A stretch of DNA of 64,000 nt from NCBI GenBank assembly GCA_009861545.1, contig VXME01000040.1, positions 98,130-162,129 of the forward strand. The letters run 5' to 3'. The notes under the pieces were generated by a model. The model was not told the DNA's origin. It saw only the letters and a list, made by a program, of their open reading frames with translations, and did not search any database. The DNA is from Acidobacteriota bacterium (GTDB taxonomy: Bacteria; Acidobacteriota; Vicinamibacteria; Vicinamibacterales; UBA8438). The translations under genes and the position numbers were made by a program. This document shows, one piece after another, positions 33,234-42,372 of this stretch. Position 1 is the first letter of the stretch, and the number at the start of each line of letters is the position of its first letter.

Positions 33234-36200
33234 ATGCGACTTGTGAAATCGTTGCTTGTCGGGACGGCCGTGGTGCTGTTGCCGGCGGGCGCTCTCGCCC
33301 AGAGCGCGTTGACGGGCGAAGTCACCGACAACACGGGCGGCGTCCTGCCGGGCGTCACCGTGGAAGCGGCCAGTCCGGCCCTGATCGAGGGATCGCGCCT
33401 CGCGATCACCGACGGCACCGGCCGCTACAACATCATCGACCTGCGCCCGGGCATCTACAGCGTCACCATGACGTTGCCCGGCTTCTCGACCTTCGTGCAG
33501 GAGGGCATCGAGGTCCAGGCGTCGACCAACGTCACCATCAACGGCGCGTTGTCGGTCGGCGCCCTCGAGGAGACCGTCACGGTCTCCGGCGAGGCCCCCA
33601 TCGTCGACGTGCAGAGCGCGGCCCGCACGGAGGTCATCCAGCGCGACGTCATCGACGCGCTGCCGACCCCGCGCAACACGCAGTCCATCGGCTACCTCGC
33701 GCAGGGCGTGCGGCTCACCCGGCCGGACGTCGGCGGGGCGCAGATGATGGAGCAGGTCCGCATGTCGGTGCACGGGGCCACCCCGCGCCACACGACGATG
33801 CAGGTCGACGGCATGATCGTCAACTCGCAGATGGGCGACGGCCTGATCATGAACTACAACAACCAGGCGCTGAGCCAGGAGATGGCGATGACCACCTCCG
33901 GCAACAACGCCGAGGTTGCGGCGGGCGGCCTGCGCCTGAACATGATCCCGAAGGACGGCGGCAACCAGCTCGCCGGTACGAACTACATGGGCTTCACGCT
34001 GAACGAGGGCTGGCAGGCCGACAACTTCACCCAGCAGATCCAGGACCTCGGCCTGACCTCGAACCAGGGCGTCACCAACATCCACGACATCAACCCGGCG
34101 ATCGGCGGCCCGATCCTGCAGGACAAGCTGTGGTACTTCACGTCGGCCCGCGCCATCTCGGTCGACGAGCTCTTCGCCGGCGCCTTCCAGCCGACCCTGC
34201 GCACCGACGTCGGCCCCGAGGTCATCCAGGACTACTTCAAGCGCGGCGCCAAGATCACCTGCGAGGACCCGAACAGGAGCATCGGCTGCGTCGGGGACCA
34301 CCCGGCGATAGCTTCCGCCGAGCGGGCGGTCGCCGAGCAGCACGTCCGCAGCGTCCTGCTGCGCCTGACGTCGCAGGTCTCGCAGCGCAACAAGGTGTCC
34401 GCGTACCTCGACCGCATCTTCAAGTGGAAGAAGCGCGAGTTCTCGACCACCCGCGAGCCGATCCAGGCGGCCGGCTTCCGCGATCCGGGCCAGGCGAACT
34501 ACCACACGTTCCAGGCCAAGTGGACGTCGACCATCAGCAGCCGCGCGCTGCTCGAGGTCGGCTACTCGCAGGTCTACGAGCGGCTGCTCATCGCCAGCCA
34601 GCCGGAGTCGGCGCTGCGGGAGGTGTTCCCGGACAACATCCCGCTGCCGAACCTGCGGGCGGATACGCCGGGCAACCTGCGCACCTGCATCGCCACTCCC
34701 TGCTACTGGGACGCCGGCTACCCCCAGACCGGTCCGTGGTTCGCCAACGCGGTCATCGGCGACCTGTCGACCGGCCTGCAGACCAACAACTACTGGGGCG
34801 ACATCTGGATCACCCCCTCCGACCGCCGCTACCCGAACGCGGCGCTGTCCTACGTCACCGGCTCGCACAACTTCAAGGTGGGCGTGCAGTGGTCGTTCGG
34901 CAACGACGGCGACACCCGCAACCGGCTGGGCCACCTGAACATGCGCCCGTACGGCGGACTCCCGCAGCCGTGCGATCCGGATCCGTCGGTGCCGTGCGAG
35001 GATCGGCACGGAATCGATGCGCTCAACTACCCGACGAGCTGGAACACGACCGTGCGGGCGGATCGCGGCTTCTACGTGCAGGACACCTGGACGCTCGACC
35101 GGCTGACGATCAACGCCGGTGTGCGGTACGACCACTTCGAGTCGCTGATCAACACGTTCCGCACCGGCGGCAACCTGCAGGGCGGCCGCTTCATCAGCCA
35201 GCGGGCGGCCCCGGAGATCCCGGCAACGCCGTACTGGAACGACATCGTGCCCCGCGTCAGCGCGACGTACGACCTGTTCGGCGATGCGCGGACGGCGCTG
35301 AAGTTCTCGATGAACAAGTACATGCGGCCGTACGCCAGCGGCCACGGCGAGCGGTACTCGCCGTATCGCGAACGGAGTGACCGCCGCGACTGGTTCGACT
35401 GCGTGCTGAACCCGGCCATCCACCAGACCGGTGGGGTCGGCAACCCGCGCGGCGACTGCGCCACCGCGGCCGACCTCGCCGGCCTGCCCGCATCGCCCGA
35501 CTTCTACCTGAGCACGAACTACGACGGCATCGTTCAGGACCACGAGATCGGCCTGCGGAACAACACGACCACGTTCCGGGAGGGCGGGCTCGCCGTTCCC
35601 GACTCCCAGCCCCACCCCGACCTGCAGCGCGAGTACAACTGGGAGTACAACGCCGGCATCCAGCACGAGCTGCTGCCGCGCGTATCGCTGAACGTCGGCT
35701 GGTACCGCCGCGTGTTCGGCGACATCGAGGCGCGGAGCAACGCGGCGCTGCAGACCTGCAACGTCGCGACCGCGCAGGCCGGCGTGCCGTGCGGAAGCTG
35801 GATCCCGTTCCAGGTGAATTTCGACGATCCGGACGGCCACGTGGCGCGTCTGCGCGGGCTCGGCCAGAACATCTCGATCACGCAGCCGAACTTCCTGGCG
35901 TTCGACCTCGATCCGGCCTACCGCGGCCTGGTCAACAACCTCGACATCACCTCGGACATCAACCGCAACTACTACAACGGCTTCGAGGTGAGCATGAACG
36001 CCCGGCTGCCGAACGGCGGCAACGTCTTCGGCGGCTGGACCGCGAGCCAGCACATCCAGGACACCTGCGGTCTGGTGGTGGATCCGAACGGCGTCAGCAT
36101 CGAGGATCCGATCCGCGGCGCCGACGAGGGCATCCGCCGGGGCGGCCGCTGGTGCGACCAGAGCGCACTGGGGATGCCGTTCCGCCACGACTTCAAGCTG

Positions 36201-36572
36201 TTCGGCGCCTATCCGCTGCCGGGCGACTTCGAGTTCAGCGGATCGATCCAGGCCTACTCGGGCGGCGAGCGCGAGCTGACCTGGTCGGTGCCGTCCAGCT
36301 ACTTCCCGGGCGGCGTGCGGACGCGGGGCGCCACGGTCCAGTTGTTCCAGCCGGGCACGAACTTCCTGCCCTACTGGACGCAGGTGGATATCGCGCTGCG
36401 CAGGATCTTCCGCTTCGGCGGCGTCGAGTCGTCCGTGCAGGCCGACATCTACAACCTGATGAACAAGGCCGTGGTCGTCGACGAGACCGAGTCGTACGGC
36501 GGCTCCTGGGGCCGGCCGACGCGCCTGCTGCAGGGTCGTCTGCTGCGCATGGCGTTCCAGGTGAACTGGTAG
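33234..36572 (+). CDS. Oar-like TonB-dependent outer-membrane receptor 1
   Basis: The 1112-residue protein has a signal peptide (residues 1-23, ending G-A-L-A-Q), an N-terminal carboxypeptidase-regulatory-like domain (about 24-105: L-T-G-E-V-T-D-N-T-G-G-V-L-P-G-V-T-V-E), then E-E-T-V-T-V-S-G-E-A-P and a plug (about 120-230), and a long beta barrel ending in F-Q-V-N-W with the terminal aromatic of outer-membrane proteins. Such Oar-like receptors import or handle large substrates using TonB energy; the ligand is unknown. GAGGAGG lies 11 bp before the ATG. An intrinsic terminator follows. A second paralogue lies 1.8 kb downstream. Confidence 0.9.
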   Translation: MRLVKSLLVGTAVVLLPAGALAQSALTGEVTDNTGGVLPGVTVEAASPALIEGSRLAITDGTGRYNIIDLRPGIYSVTMTLPGFSTFVQEGIEVQASTNVTINGALSVGALEETVTVSGEAPIVDVQSAARTEVIQRDVIDALPTPRNTQSIGYLAQGVRLTRPDVGGAQMMEQVRMSVHGATPRHTTMQVDGMIVNSQMGDGLIMNYNNQALSQEMAMTTSGNNAEVAAGGLRLNMIPKDGGNQLAGTNYMGFTLNEGWQADNFTQQIQDLGLTSNQGVTNIHDINPAIGGPILQDKLWYFTSARAISVDELFAGAFQPTLRTDVGPEVIQDYFKRGAKITCEDPNRSIGCVGDHPAIASAERAVAEQHVRSVLLRLTSQVSQRNKVSAYLDRIFKWKKREFSTTREPIQAAGFRDPGQANYHTFQAKWTSTISSRALLEVGYSQVYERLLIASQPESALREVFPDNIPLPNLRADTPGNLRTCIATPCYWDAGYPQTGPWFANAVIGDLSTGLQTNNYWGDIWITPSDRRYPNAALSYVTGSHNFKVGVQWSFGNDGDTRNRLGHLNMRPYGGLPQPCDPDPSVPCEDRHGIDALNYPTSWNTTVRADRGFYVQDTWTLDRLTINAGVRYDHFESLINTFRTGGNLQGGRFISQRAAPEIPATPYWNDIVPRVSATYDLFGDARTALKFSMNKYMRPYASGHGERYSPYRERSDRRDWFDCVLNPAIHQTGGVGNPRGDCATAADLAGLPASPDFYLSTNYDGIVQDHEIGLRNNTTTFREGGLAVPDSQPHPDLQREYNWEYNAGIQHELLPRVSLNVGWYRRVFGDIEARSNAALQTCNVATAQAGVPCGSWIPFQVNFDDPDGHVARLRGLGQNISITQPNFLAFDLDPAYRGLVNNLDITSDINRNYYNGFEVSMNARLPNGGNVFGGWTASQHIQDTCGLVVDPNGVSIEDPIRGADEGIRRGGRWCDQSALGMPFRHDFKLFGAYPLPGDFEFSGSIQAYSGGERELTWSVPSSYFPGGVRTRGATVQLFQPGTNFLPYWTQVDIALRRIFRFGGVESSVQADIYNLMNKAVVVDETESYGGSWGRPTRLLQGRLLRMAFQVNW

Positions 36573-36607
36573 ATCGACGTTCGGCTCAAGGCTGAGCCGT
36601 TTCTCCG

Positions 36608-36645
36608 GGGCCGGTGGGGGACCTCCCCCACCGGCCCTTTTCTTT
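36608..36645 (+). terminator. intrinsic terminator of receptor 1
   Basis: A 14-bp perfect stem (GGGCCGGTGGGGGA and its complement, 36608-36621 and 36624-36637) with a 2-nt loop is followed by TTTTCTTT. It is the clearest Rho-independent terminator in the window. The same GGCCGGTGGG core ends receptor 2. Confidence 0.92.
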
Positions 36646-36663
36646 GCTCCGTACCTTCGCGAA

Positions 36664-38013
36664 TCACGCAAGGCGGACGTGGTGCTCGTCGTCGGCGTCG
36701 GTCCGACTGATGACGAGGTAGCGGTGCGACATGGCCGCGAACGGAGCGACGGCGCGCGCCTTCTCCCGCAACCGCCAGACGACGCGCGCCACGTCGACGG
36801 ATCTCCCCCACTTGCACTCGACGAACGCGGCGCGTTCGCCGGCCGCATCGACGGCGACCAGATCAATCTCGGTACGGGAGTCCCAGTAGCGGCCTACCCG
36901 CAACGGCTGCCAGCCGAGCAGCCGTTGCCAGTTGCCGATCAGGTGCTGGCGACAGATGTCCTCGTAGGGCGGACCCATGAACGTGTCCAGGTCGGGGAGC
37001 ACGACCGACTCGAGCACCTGCCGGCTCCGGCCGGCCTCCAGGGCCGAGCGGTTGGGGTAGACATACCGGAACCAGAAGCGCAGGAACGGGTCGGCCAGGC
37101 GGTACAGGCTCCGGCGCGAGCGTTCCGGCCTGGGCTCGGTCACCGGCGTCTCCCGGCGGACGAAGCGCAGGCGCCGCAGCGTGTCGAGGTACTTGCCGGC
37201 GCTGGCGTGGGCGATCCCGGCGTCCTGGGCGATCTCGTTCGGGCGGGTCTTTCCTACCGCCAGCGCGTGCAGGATGGCGAAGTAGGCGCCCGGATCGCGG
37301 AGCTCCTCCCGGACGAGGAACTCGGGCTCGGCATACAGCGGCCCGGCCGGCGACAGCGCGAGGGCATGCGCCGCCTCGCCCGGGGACTCGTGACGCGCGA
37401 CCTGCTCGGCATAAGCCGGCACGCCGCCGAAGAGGCCGTAGGCCACGGCGCGGCGTTCGAACGACCAGCCGGGATGGAAGTCGGCAACCTCGTCGAAGGA
37501 CATCGGCCGCACTTCGAGCTGCGCCGTGCGACGCCCGTAGAGCGGCGCCCGCGGGTCCGCTACCGCGGCATCCAGGACCGAGAAGGAAGACCCGGTAAGG
37601 AAGAGCTTGACCGCACCATCGTGGCCGTCCCAGGCGTGCTGCAGCAACGAGTCGATGCCCGGAACACTGCGCTGGAGATACGGCAGCTCGTCGAGAACCA
37701 GCGGGATCTCCATGCGGCCGCAGCGCTCCACGGCGTACTCGACAGCTTCGCTCCAACCGGAAAACCGGGTGCGCGCCAGCAGCGAATCGTCGAGCGTACG
37801 CGCCAACTCGCGCGTGAACAACCGCAGCGCCTCCGGCGCGGTGCTCATGGGGCACGCGAAGAACGCGAGGGGCCTGCCGGCGCCGAACTGTCTCAACAGC
37901 GCCGTCTTGCCGAGTCTGCGCCGCCCGTAGATGACGAGCAATTCCCGCCGGTCCGACGCCGCGAGCCGATCGAGCAGGGCCAGCTCGCTCACACGATTGA
38001 CGAATCTATACAC
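36664..38013 (-). CDS. archaeal-type AAA ATPase with C-terminal DUF234 nuclease-like domain
   Basis: The 449-residue protein has a Walker A motif G-R-R-R-L-G-K-T (30-37), Walker B L-V-L-D-E-L-P-Y-L near residue 105, the sensor-like F-L-T-G-S-S, a winged-helix segment (about 255-290: T-R-P-N-E-I-A-Q-D-A-G-I) and a DUF234 end with E-I-D-L-V-A-V-D ... F-V-E-C-K-W-G, the D-(E/K) pattern of PD-(D/E)XK nucleases. These genes are patchily distributed and often behave as mobile or accessory units; their role is unknown. The start is GTG at 38013, fitting a -10 box 6 bp upstream. It lies on the opposite strand between two receptor paralogues. Confidence 0.85.
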   Translation of the reverse strand: MYRFVNRVSELALLDRLAASDRRELLVIYGRRRLGKTALLRQFGAGRPLAFFACPMSTAPEALRLFTRELARTLDDSLLARTRFSGWSEAVEYAVERCGRMEIPLVLDELPYLQRSVPGIDSLLQHAWDGHDGAVKLFLTGSSFSVLDAAVADPRAPLYGRRTAQLEVRPMSFDEVADFHPGWSFERRAVAYGLFGGVPAYAEQVARHESPGEAAHALALSPAGPLYAEPEFLVREELRDPGAYFAILHALAVGKTRPNEIAQDAGIAHASAGKYLDTLRRLRFVRRETPVTEPRPERSRRSLYRLADPFLRFWFRYVYPNRSALEAGRSRQVLESVVLPDLDTFMGPPYEDICRQHLIGNWQRLLGWQPLRVGRYWDSRTEIDLVAVDAAGERAAFVECKWGRSVDVARVVWRLREKARAVAPFAAMSHRYLVISRTDADDEHHVRLA

Positions 38014-38019
38014 TGGCCA

Positions 38020-38025
38020 AGAATA
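38020..38025 (-). promoter_or_regulatory. -10 box placed for a leaderless ATPase/DUF234 mRNA
   Basis: On the minus strand TATTCT ends 6 bp before the GTG start at 38013, and no ribosome site is present. The third iteron repeat overlaps it. Confidence 0.5.
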
Positions 38026-38067
38026 ACATGTGCATGACTCGCATTCTCATGAGTAACATTCTCATGA
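38023..38067 (-). repeat. three tandem 15-bp iterons upstream of the ATPase/DUF234 gene
   Basis: On the minus strand TCATGAGAATGTTAC, TCATGAGAATGCGAG and TCATGCACATGTTAT follow each other without gaps (38067-38053, 38052-38038, 38037-38023). The first two share 11 of the first 11 bases, the third keeps TCATG and ATGTTA. The block is AT-rich against its surroundings and abuts the -10 box, as expected for binding sites of a regulator, possibly the ATPase itself. The remaining part of the 343-bp gap to receptor 2 holds the receptor 2 promoter and its 5' leader and no gene. Confidence 0.75.
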
Positions 38068-38168
38068 CACCGTACATGTCCGGCGCCGACGACACCCTGC
38101 GGGCGACCGCCGCCCGTGACGCTCGGCCTCAGGGTGCCAGCGGCAGCATCCGGACACGTGACAGAGAC

Positions 38169-38196
38169 TTGACCTTCCGCCGTCAGGTGCTACGCT
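38169..38196 (+). promoter_or_regulatory. promoter of TonB-dependent receptor 2
   Basis: TTGACC (38169-38174) is separated by 16 bp from TACGCT (38191-38196). This gives a leader of about 150 nt before the ATG at 38357. Confidence 0.6.
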
Positions 38197-38356
38197 TGGC
38201 GCGATAGCGCATCGTCCGCCTCGGCGTCCGTCGTCGTCCGAACTCGTCTGTCGTTGTCGTCGTCGCTTTCCGTCGTTCATCGACCGTTCTGCGTGATGGC
38301 AGGCGTTCATGGCGGAGAAATCGACGTTCGCGCAACCGCATTCACGAGGAGGAGAG

Positions 38357-41300
38357 ATGACAGTCGTCAAGTGCGCGCGCGGCGCGTTGGCCGCGTTCAT
38401 CGTGCTGACCTTGGCTCCCGCGGCGCTCGCCCAGAGCTCGATCACCGGCGAGGTCAGCGACAACACCGGGGGCGTCCTGCCTGGCGTCACCGTGGAAGTC
38501 TCCAGTCCGGCACTGATCGAGGGGAGCCGCGTCGCGGTTTCCGACGGCACCGGCCGCTACACCGTCATCGATCTGCGCCCTGGCACCTACACCGTCACGA
38601 TGAGCCTGCCGGGCTTCTCGACCTTCGTGCAGGAAGGCCTGGAGCTGCAGGCGAACTTCACGCTGACGGTCAACGGAGCGCTGTCGGTCGGCGCGCTCGA
38701 GGAGACCGTCACGGTCTCGGGCGAGGCGCCCGTGGTCGACGTGCAGAGCGCGGCCCGGACCGAGGTCCTGCAGCGCGACACCATCGACGCGCTGCCGACC
38801 CCGCGCAACACGCAGTCGATCGGCTACCTGGCGCAGGGGGTCCGGCTGACCATCCCGGACGTCGGCGGCGCCCAGATGATGGAGCAGGTGCAGATGATCT
38901 CGCACGGCGCCAACTCCGACCACTCCGTCATGCAGGTCGACGGCATGATGGTCAACGCGGAGCTGGGCGACGGCCGGATCATGAACTACAACAACCAAGC
39001 GCTGAGCCAGGAGATGGCGGTCAGCACCTCGGGCAGCCCGGCGGAGGTCTCGGCCGGCGGGCTCCGGCTGAACATGATCCCCAAGGACGGCGGCAACCAG
39101 TTCAGCGGGTCGAACTACATCGGCTTCACCGACGGCGGGTGGCAGGCGAACAACCTGACGCCGGAGCTGAACCAACTGGGACTCGAGTCGACGCAGGGCG
39201 TGTCGAACATCCACGACGTCAATCCGGCCATCGGCGGCCCGATACTGCGGGACAAGCTGTGGTACTTCACCTCGGTCCGCGGCATCTCGGTCGACGAGCT
39301 GTGGCCCAACGCGTTCGTCCCCACGTTCCGGCAGGGCGCCAGCCAGCAGGAGATCGAGGAGTACTTCCGCACCTTCGACAAGGACCATCCGGCCGTCGAG
39401 AGCCGCGAGGACGCCATCGTGGAGCAGTACGTCCGCAGCGCGCTGTTCCGCGTGACGTCGCAAGTCTCCCAGCGCAACAAGGTGAGCGCGTACCTCGACC
39501 GGATCTTCAAGTTCAAGGCCCGCGAGTTCTACGGCAACACCGAGCCGATCCGGGCGTCGAGCCACCGTGACCCCGAGTTCGGGAACTATCACACGGCCCA
39601 GGCGAAATGGACGTCGACGATCAGCAGCCGCGCGCTGCTCGAGGTGGGCTACTCGCAGGTCTACGAGCGGCTGCGGCTCGGTTACCAGCCGAACACGCCG
39701 ATCGAGGCAGGGGGCGCCGGGAGGCAACTGCAGCATCCGAAGCCGGACGACCTGATGACCTGCATCCACACGCCCTGCTACCACCCGCTGAGCTACGACC
39801 AGACGCGGGGTTGGTTCGACGACGTCCGCTTCTACGACCGGGGCACGGGGCTGACGACCCATGCCTACACCTACGACATCCTGGTCACGCCGGCCGACCG
39901 GCGCTACCCGAACGCGTCGTTCTCGTACGTCACCGGCTCGCACAACTTCAAGGTCGGCATGCAGTGGTCGATGAGCAACGGCGGCGTCGGCTTCGACGGC
40001 AACGGCAGCCTGCTGGCGCGATTCAACGAGGGCGTGGCCGAGGAGGTCAGCGTCTACAACCTGCCCGCCTACTACAACACCTACGTGCGGGCAGACCGCG
40101 GCATCTACGCCCAGGACACCTGGACGATCGACCGACTCACCATAAACGCCGGTGTCCGCTTCGAGCAGTTCCAGTCCGGGAACGACACCTACCGTGCCGG
40201 CGCCGGCATCGGCGGCGGCCGGTTCATCGGCGCACGCCTGTTCAACGCGCGGGACCAGAAGCCGTTCTGGAACGACATCGCGCCGCGGTTCAGCGTGGTC
40301 TACGACCTGTTCGGCGACGCGCGGACGGCGCTGAAGTTCTCCGTGAACCGCTTCATGAAGCCGTGGACCAACGGCTTCGGGCGACGCTACCATCCCATCT
40401 CGCTGCAGTCGGACACCCGCGACTGGTTCGACTGCGCCCTGCACCCCGACGTCCACAGCGGCGGCGCGGCGCGTTGCGCGACGGCGGCCGATCTCGCCGC
40501 GCTGGGGATGCCCGACTACACCGGGACCAATGGCGACTTCATCGCGCAGGACCACGAGATCGGCACCGTGGGCACCAACGCCGTCGTCTTCACCAGCGGC
40601 GAGCTGGCGCAGGTGGGCCAGCGCCCCGACCCCGACCTGCAGCGCGAGTACAACGTCGAGTGGACGGGCAGCGTCCAGCACGAGATCGCCCCGCGCGTCT
40701 CGCTGACCGCCGCCTACTACCGGCGGGTCTTCTACGACATCGAGCATGCCGAGAACCGCGCCCTGCGAGGCTGCGACGTCTCGACCGCACAGGCAGGCGT
40801 CCCGTGCGGCGACTGGATCCCGTTCAACGTCACGTTCGACGATCCGGGCGGGCGGCTGGCGTACCTCGGCAGCATCGGTCAGGCGCCGACGCTGGCGGAC
40901 ACGTCGTTCCTGGCGTTCAATCGGGACCCGGCGACGCGGACCCTCAAGGACATCGTCCACGTCAACTCCGACATCAACCGCAACTACTACAACGGGTTGG
41001 AGCTGAGCCTGCAGGCGCGGCTGCCGAACGGCGGCACGCTGTTCGGCGGCTGGACGATGCACCAGCACGTGCAGGACACCTGCGGCCTCACCCAGAACCC
41101 GAACGGCGTCAGCGAGCGGGACATGATCGACCGCAACCGGACGACGCTGCGCGGCGGCCGATTCTGCGATCAGAGCGCGCTGGGCATCCCGTTCCGCAAC
41201 GACTTCAAGCTGTTCGGCGCCTACCCGCTGCCGGGCGACTTCGAGTTCAGCGGATCGATCCAGGCCTACTCGGGCAACGAGCGCGAGATGCGCTGGACCA

Positions 41301-41584
41301 TCACCGACGCCTACTTCCCCGGCGGCAACCTGACGGACAACCAGCCGGTACAGATGTTCGCGCCGGGCACCAACTACTTCGGCTACTGGACCCAGGTCGA
41401 CTTCGCCATCCGGCGGCTCTTCCGGGTCGGCAACTGGGAGTACTCGGCGCAGGTCGACATCTACAACGCGCTCAACGCGAGCGCCATCATCAGCGACAAC
41501 GACTCCTACGGGTCGGGCTACGCGACACCGACGCGGCTGCTGCAGGGCCGCCTGGCGCGCGTGGCCTTCCAGGTGAAGTGGTAG
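38357..41584 (+). CDS. Oar-like TonB-dependent outer-membrane receptor 2
   Basis: The 1075-residue protein is a paralogue of receptor 1: signal peptide (to about residue 26, A-A-L-A-Q), carboxypeptidase-regulatory-like domain (I-T-G-E-V-S-D-N-T-G-G-V-L-P-G-V-T-V-E), E-E-T-V-T-V-S-G-E-A-P, plug with the same I-D-A-L-P-T-P-R-N-T-Q-S-I-G-Y-L-A-Q-G-V-R-L, and a barrel ending F-Q-V-K-W. The ATG at 38357 is chosen because GAGGAGGAG precedes it by about 4 bp; the frame is open 16 codons further upstream. Ligand unknown. Parts of the gene are nearly identical at DNA level to receptor 1. Confidence 0.9.
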   Translation: MTVVKCARGALAAFIVLTLAPAALAQSSITGEVSDNTGGVLPGVTVEVSSPALIEGSRVAVSDGTGRYTVIDLRPGTYTVTMSLPGFSTFVQEGLELQANFTLTVNGALSVGALEETVTVSGEAPVVDVQSAARTEVLQRDTIDALPTPRNTQSIGYLAQGVRLTIPDVGGAQMMEQVQMISHGANSDHSVMQVDGMMVNAELGDGRIMNYNNQALSQEMAVSTSGSPAEVSAGGLRLNMIPKDGGNQFSGSNYIGFTDGGWQANNLTPELNQLGLESTQGVSNIHDVNPAIGGPILRDKLWYFTSVRGISVDELWPNAFVPTFRQGASQQEIEEYFRTFDKDHPAVESREDAIVEQYVRSALFRVTSQVSQRNKVSAYLDRIFKFKAREFYGNTEPIRASSHRDPEFGNYHTAQAKWTSTISSRALLEVGYSQVYERLRLGYQPNTPIEAGGAGRQLQHPKPDDLMTCIHTPCYHPLSYDQTRGWFDDVRFYDRGTGLTTHAYTYDILVTPADRRYPNASFSYVTGSHNFKVGMQWSMSNGGVGFDGNGSLLARFNEGVAEEVSVYNLPAYYNTYVRADRGIYAQDTWTIDRLTINAGVRFEQFQSGNDTYRAGAGIGGGRFIGARLFNARDQKPFWNDIAPRFSVVYDLFGDARTALKFSVNRFMKPWTNGFGRRYHPISLQSDTRDWFDCALHPDVHSGGAARCATAADLAALGMPDYTGTNGDFIAQDHEIGTVGTNAVVFTSGELAQVGQRPDPDLQREYNVEWTGSVQHEIAPRVSLTAAYYRRVFYDIEHAENRALRGCDVSTAQAGVPCGDWIPFNVTFDDPGGRLAYLGSIGQAPTLADTSFLAFNRDPATRTLKDIVHVNSDINRNYYNGLELSLQARLPNGGTLFGGWTMHQHVQDTCGLTQNPNGVSERDMIDRNRTTLRGGRFCDQSALGIPFRNDFKLFGAYPLPGDFEFSGSIQAYSGNEREMRWTITDAYFPGGNLTDNQPVQMFAPGTNYFGYWTQVDFAIRRLFRVGNWEYSAQVDIYNALNASAIISDNDSYGSGYATPTRLLQGRLARVAFQVKW

Positions 41585-41620
41585 GAACGGTCTCCACGTC
41601 GAGCTCTGCGTATCGCCTGC

Positions 41621-41655
41621 GGCCGGTGGGGCAGGTTCCCACCGGCCATTTTCTT
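41621..41655 (+). terminator. intrinsic terminator of receptor 2
   Basis: GGCCGGTGGG (41621-41630) pairs with CCCACCGGCC (41638-41647) around a 7-nt loop, followed by ATTTTCTT. It is a shorter version of the terminator after receptor 1. Confidence 0.88.
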
Positions 41656-41783
41656 GCGGACCGACGAATCCGTTCCGTCACGAAGAGCTGCAAACCGCAA
41701 CGGATGCGGCCGCGTCGAGTCGGGCCGGGGACGCGGTATGATGGTCCTTGAGATCGAGCGGCGGTACCAGGGGACACACCCAA

Positions 41784-42341
41784 GTGGCCACGGCGCAACC
41801 CGTCTTCAAGTTCAGGTACGAGGACTACCGGACCGCGCCGCCGGACAAGCGCTACGAACTGCTGGACGGAGAGTTGCTCTTGAACCCGGCGCCGAACCTG
41901 AAGCACCAGAGCGTGCAGGTTCGACTGGGAAGCAGGCTCGGCCGATTCGTCGAAGAGAAGGCGCTGGGCTATTTCTTCTTCGCCCCCTGCGACGTGGTGC
42001 TGTCCGACACCGACGTCGTGCAGCCGGACCTGCTGTTCGTCTCCCACGCTCGCGCGCACCTGCTGATTGGCGGCGACAACGTGCAGGGAGCACCCGATCT
42101 GGTGGTCGAGATCCTGTCTCCCACAACCGCCGAGAGAGACCGCGGCTACAAGCGGGCGCTCTATGCGAAGCACGGGGTGAAGGAGTACTGGCTGGTCGAC
42201 CCGGCGGCCGAGACCGTATCGATCCTGCGCCCGCGAGCCGGCGCACTCGAAGTGGCGCGCACGTTCGGGCGCAACGAGACACTGCGCTCTCCCCTGCTCG
42301 CCAGCTTCCAACTCGACCTGGACGACGTCTTCTCGTCGTGA
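41784..42341 (+). CDS. Uma2-family (DUF820) putative restriction-fold endonuclease
   Basis: The 185-residue protein shows the Uma2 pattern: Y-E-D-Y-R-T-A-P-P-D-K-R-Y-E-L-L-D-G-E-L near the N-terminus, then V-Q-P-D-L-L-F-V, D-L-V-V-E-I-L-S-P-T-T and Y-A-K-H-G-V-K-E-Y-W-L-V-D-P, with D and E of the PD-(D/E)XK fold. Such single-domain proteins are abundant in cyanobacteria, Chloroflexi and Acidobacteriota and their role is unknown. The GTG at 41784 follows AGGGGA at 10 bp; a TTG at 41748 is in frame and lies 5 bp after TATGAT (41737-41742), so a longer leaderless form is possible. Confidence 0.85.
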   Translation: MATAQPVFKFRYEDYRTAPPDKRYELLDGELLLNPAPNLKHQSVQVRLGSRLGRFVEEKALGYFFFAPCDVVLSDTDVVQPDLLFVSHARAHLLIGGDNVQGAPDLVVEILSPTTAERDRGYKRALYAKHGVKEYWLVDPAAETVSILRPRAGALEVARTFGRNETLRSPLLASFQLDLDDVFSS

Positions 42342-42372
42342 GCGTGGGCCCGGAATCCCCGAGACGCCCCGA

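Noticed and set aside
33180..36866. A 1228-codon antisense frame opposite receptor 1, and similar long frames opposite receptor 2 and nuo genes
   Set aside because: Composition is V/R/D/A-rich with no domain, as expected opposite GC-rich genes; the sense frames have clear family motifs.
38062..38550. A 162-codon minus-strand frame in the gap before receptor 2
   Set aside because: It runs antisense into the receptor signal peptide, has no ribosome site and no recognisable domain.
36664..42341. A defence island made of the ATPase/DUF234 and Uma2 genes
   Set aside because: Both are nuclease-like but are separated by a receptor gene, on opposite strands, with no recognised defence component, toxin-antitoxin pair or methyltransferase beside them.
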